Positions 61,159 to 64,000 of a stretch of 64,000 nucleotides of DNA are shown here, one piece after another. Within the stretch, counting starts at the first letter, position 1. The number at the start of each line of letters is the position of its first letter. The notes under the pieces were generated by a model, which ran no database searches, was not told where the DNA came from, and saw only the letters and a program-made list of their open reading frames with translations. Position numbers and translations under genes: made by a program. The stretch is from Gemmatimonadota bacterium (GTDB lineage Bacteria; Gemmatimonadota; Gemmatimonadetes; Gemmatimonadales; Gemmatimonadaceae). The DNA lies in assembly GCA_028287235.1 (NCBI GenBank), contig JAQBQB010000023.1:62001-126000 (forward strand), in the 5' to 3' direction.

Positions 61159-62198
61159 GCGCTTCTCCCCGTGCCAAAGTTGAACCGACGTTGGGTCATG
61201 CTCATGGTCCATCGGTCGACGACCACCGCGATGATGATCGCGCAGCCGATCACGATCCACTCATAGTTCTGATCGAAGTGCAAGGTGCGAATCGATTGGC
61301 GAATGAGCACGATCAGCAGCGCGCCGAGCGTTGCACCGAGCGCGCTGCCCTTGCCGCCGGTGAGACTCGCGCCTCCCACCACCGCCGACGCGATGACGTA
61401 CAGCTCGTACCCTTGCGCGTCGCCCGACGACGCCGAGCCGTAGAAGCTCGCGCCGAGAAACGCCGCGAGGCCGGCAGTGAGGCCGGAGACGACGAACACG
61501 CCGATCTGTATTCGCGCGGGCGACAGGCCGGCGTACCGGCTCGCCTCCGGATTTCCCCCGAATGCGAAGATGTGCCGCCCCATCACCGTGCGCGCGAGAT
61601 AGATCGTGCCGATGAGCGCCAGCGCGAGCATGGCGAGCATCGGCACGGGGAACAGCCCGCCACCCAATCCGAGCGACGCTTTCGTGATGGACGTGAGCGA
61701 CGCCGGCACGAGGATGCTTTCGGCCTTCGTCGCGACGAAGGCGATGCCGCGCAGAATCCACATCGTGCCGAGCGTGATGATGAACGGATGCACGCGCAGC
61801 CCTACCACGAGCACGCCGTTCAGGAACCCGCAGAGCAACCCGATGCCGAGCGCCGTCGTGAGCCCAGTCGCGAGCGCCGCCCCGCCGCTCGCCGGCGCCG
61901 TGCCACGCAGCGCGAGGGCCATGCCCACTCCGGAGAGCGCGTAGATCGAGCCCACCGACAGGTCGATGCCGCCGGCGATGATCACCATTGTCGCGCCGAT
62001 CGCCATGATCGCGAAGAAGCTCGCGTCGGTGGCCGTCTGCACGAGCGTATGAGAGTTCCAGAAATTATTGATCGAGATGCCGCTGGCCCGGTCGAGATGC
62101 GAGCCGGCAAGCAGCGTCAGAGCCATCGTCGCAGCGAAGAGCACTGCGACCAATCCGGTTTCCTGCGAGCCGGCAAGCCGGCGGGCATAGTCTCGCAC
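61155..62198 (-). CDS. rbsC: sugar ABC transporter permease
   Basis: AIGATMVIIAGGIDLSVGSIYALSGV; ASAVVGGASLTGGKGSALGATLGALLIVLI. Confidence 0.93.
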   Translation of the reverse strand: MRDYARRLAGSQETGLVAVLFAATMALTLLAGSHLDRASGISINNFWNSHTLVQTATDASFFAIMAIGATMVIIAGGIDLSVGSIYALSGVGMALALRGTAPASGGAALATGLTTALGIGLLCGFLNGVLVVGLRVHPFIITLGTMWILRGIAFVATKAESILVPASLTSITKASLGLGGGLFPVPMLAMLALALIGTIYLARTVMGRHIFAFGGNPEASRYAGLSPARIQIGVFVVSGLTAGLAAFLGASFYGSASSGDAQGYELYVIASAVVGGASLTGGKGSALGATLGALLIVLIRQSIRTLHFDQNYEWIVIGCAIIIAVVVDRWTMSMTQRRFNFGTGRSA

Positions 62199-62216
62199 GT
62201 TTGGCCTATCCTCACG

Positions 62217-63722
62217 TCAGGTGACCGGATCCGCGGACACGTGCGCCGCGTGGTACGACTCCCGAAAGCGTCGATACGGACGATCGTACTCCGCATGCGC
62301 TCCGGGCGCGGGATGCTCGAGCGGTCCGCGCGTGAGCATCGCGGCCGCGGCGCTCGCGAGATCAGGATACGCCCCGGCTCCGACCGCCGCTAGAAGCGCC
62401 GCCCCATATGCCGGCCCTTCCTCCCGATTCACCGTGCCCACGGGCAGCCCGAACACCTCGCTCTGCAGCCGGCGAACGAACGCGCTCTTTGCGCCGCCGC
62501 CGGTGAGCAGCATGCTCGTGGGTGCAACGCCGAGCTCCTCGAGAATCGAGACGGAGTCGCGCAGCGCGAAGCAGATGCCTTCGAGGACGGCGCGCGTGAG
62601 GTGGGCGCGGGAGTGCGCGAGGCTCAAACCCACGAATGCTCCGCGCATCGAGGCATCGCGGTGTGGCGTCCGCTCGCCCTGGAGATACGGCAGAAAGGTG
62701 ACGCCGTTCGCGCCGCGGGCGATCGTTGCCGCCTCGGCGTCGAGCCGCTCGTTCGCCTCACCCGCCGCCGAGAGGTCGCGCGCGAGCTGATCGCGAAACC
62801 AGGCGAACGCACCGCCGGCCGAGAGCACGACGCCCATGAGATACCACGTACCCGGCGCGACGTGACAAAAGGTGTGCACTCGCATGCGGGGATCGACGTG
62901 CGGCCGCGCCGTGGGCGCGAGCACGGTACCCGACGTCCCCCAACTCGTCACGGCTTCGCCGGGACCAATCGCGCCCACGCCCGCGGCGCCGCAGGCATTG
63001 TCGGCGCCTCCGCCCACGACCGGCGTGCCGACGGCGAGACCAGTGAGTCGCGACGCGCGCAGCGTCACCGTCCCCAGCACGTCGGCGGATCCGCCCACCG
63101 TGGGGACGATCGAGTGCGGGAGGCCAACCGCGTCGAGAACCTCGGTGCTCCACCGCTGATGCGCGGTGTCGTACATCAGCGTCGCCGATGCGTCGGAGGG
63201 CTCGGTGGCGAGCACGCTGGTCAGACGAAAGCGAATGAAATCCTTCGCCAGCAGCACGGTGGCCAGACGCGCGAAGGCGGCCGGCTCGTGGTTGCGGAGC
63301 CAGAGGATTTTGGGAAGCGTGAAGCCCTCGAGCGCCGGATTGGATGCCAGATCGCGTAACCGCGCTTCACCGCCGACGCGCTCGGTGATCTCGCGGCATT
63401 CTGCTGTCGTGCGTCCGTCGCACCAGAGAAGCGCGGGCCGGATCACGTCGCCGGCTGCGTCGAGAAAGACGGACGAATGCATCTGGCCGGAGATGCCGAC
63501 GGCAGCGACCGACGCGCGCGGCACGGCCGCGAGCACGGTACGAATCGACGCGATGCTGGCCTGCCACCACGACTCGGGATCCTGCTCGGCCCACCCGGGA
63601 AAGGGAGTGGAGAGCTGCAACGGCGTGACTGCGCTGGCCAGCACCTCGCCGCCGGCCGCAACCAAAATGGCTTTCACAGCACTCGTGCCGACGTCGACGC
63701 CGAGGAAGCACGGCGCCGCCAC
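62217..63722 (-). CDS. xylB: xylulokinase
   Basis: FLGVDVGTSAVKAILV, GISGQMHSSVFLDAAGDVIRPALLWCDGRT, LLTGGGAKSAFVRRLQSEVFGLPV; next to xylA. Confidence 0.93.
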   Translation of the reverse strand: MAAPCFLGVDVGTSAVKAILVAAGGEVLASAVTPLQLSTPFPGWAEQDPESWWQASIASIRTVLAAVPRASVAAVGISGQMHSSVFLDAAGDVIRPALLWCDGRTTAECREITERVGGEARLRDLASNPALEGFTLPKILWLRNHEPAAFARLATVLLAKDFIRFRLTSVLATEPSDASATLMYDTAHQRWSTEVLDAVGLPHSIVPTVGGSADVLGTVTLRASRLTGLAVGTPVVGGGADNACGAAGVGAIGPGEAVTSWGTSGTVLAPTARPHVDPRMRVHTFCHVAPGTWYLMGVVLSAGGAFAWFRDQLARDLSAAGEANERLDAEAATIARGANGVTFLPYLQGERTPHRDASMRGAFVGLSLAHSRAHLTRAVLEGICFALRDSVSILEELGVAPTSMLLTGGGAKSAFVRRLQSEVFGLPVGTVNREEGPAYGAALLAAVGAGAYPDLASAAAAMLTRGPLEHPAPGAHAEYDRPYRRFRESYHAAHVSADPVT

Positions 63723-64000
63723 TCAACGAGCTCCGAGAATGATCTCCATCGTGAGCTGGTCGAGCTTTTCGTAGCCGTAGCCCTGGGCGCGCATTGCGTG
63801 GAGGTCGAAGGTCCGTTCCTTGAGACCGGCGGCGGCGGCGCTGAACTTCAGGGCCTCGCCGCCGGCGCGCTTGCGCAGCGCACCGACGAGCTCTTGGATC
63901 TCCGCATCGGCGTTGAACCGCGCCACCTTCTCCTTGAGGATGAGATAGGTGCGCATACTGCCCGCCGCGAAGTCCCACACGCCGGCTTCGTCCTCGGTGC
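63723..64000 (-). CDS. xylA: xylose isomerase, C-terminal end (5' part outside window)
   Basis: GVWDFAAGSMRTYLILKEKVARFNAD...HAMRAQGYGYEKLDQLTMEIILG; operon context. Confidence 0.82.
   Translation of the reverse strand, partial: TEDEAGVWDFAAGSMRTYLILKEKVARFNADAEIQELVGALRKRAGGEALKFSAAAAGLKERTFDLHAMRAQGYGYEKLDQLTMEIILGAR

Overview
High-GC 64 kb chromosomal window. Gene content and style suggest Gemmatimonadota, but this is an inference. It is mostly ordinary coding sequence: aconitase 3' end, polyamine genes aguB/aguA, queC/queE, a cystathionine gamma-lyase-like enzyme, an HlyD plus two ABC ATPases with an NtrC/HK pair, three amidohydrolases, a PAS-HK/CheB/CheR-PAS cluster, and a xylose operon xylA-xylB-rbsC-rbsB-rbsA. 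Four parts stand out. (1) There is a family of palindromic elements whose arms are phased G-rich heptads. Four copies are telomere-like, with all eight arms built on (GGGNNNN)n, and two copies use GGGCGTG. One telomere-like copy carries a four-helix-bundle S23-type protein gene and may be the parent of the small non-coding copies. (2) A peroxiredoxin-like gene has UGA at the peroxidatic Cys position, followed at SECIS spacing by a perfect 7-bp hairpin, so it is a candidate selenoprotein. (3) A duplicated two-gene unit pairs a secreted lipoprotein with a ~1580-aa TPR/HD-GYP/GGDEF/STAND-ATPase/TPR protein. It has a shared three-half-site upstream dyad and a near-identical conversion-like tract. 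(4) Several repeats have been absorbed in frame into proteins: AguA C-terminus, a histidine kinase N-terminus, and an amidohydrolase signal peptide. No tRNA, rRNA, CRISPR array, prophage or recognisable transposase was seen. All calls are by eye; no database search was run.
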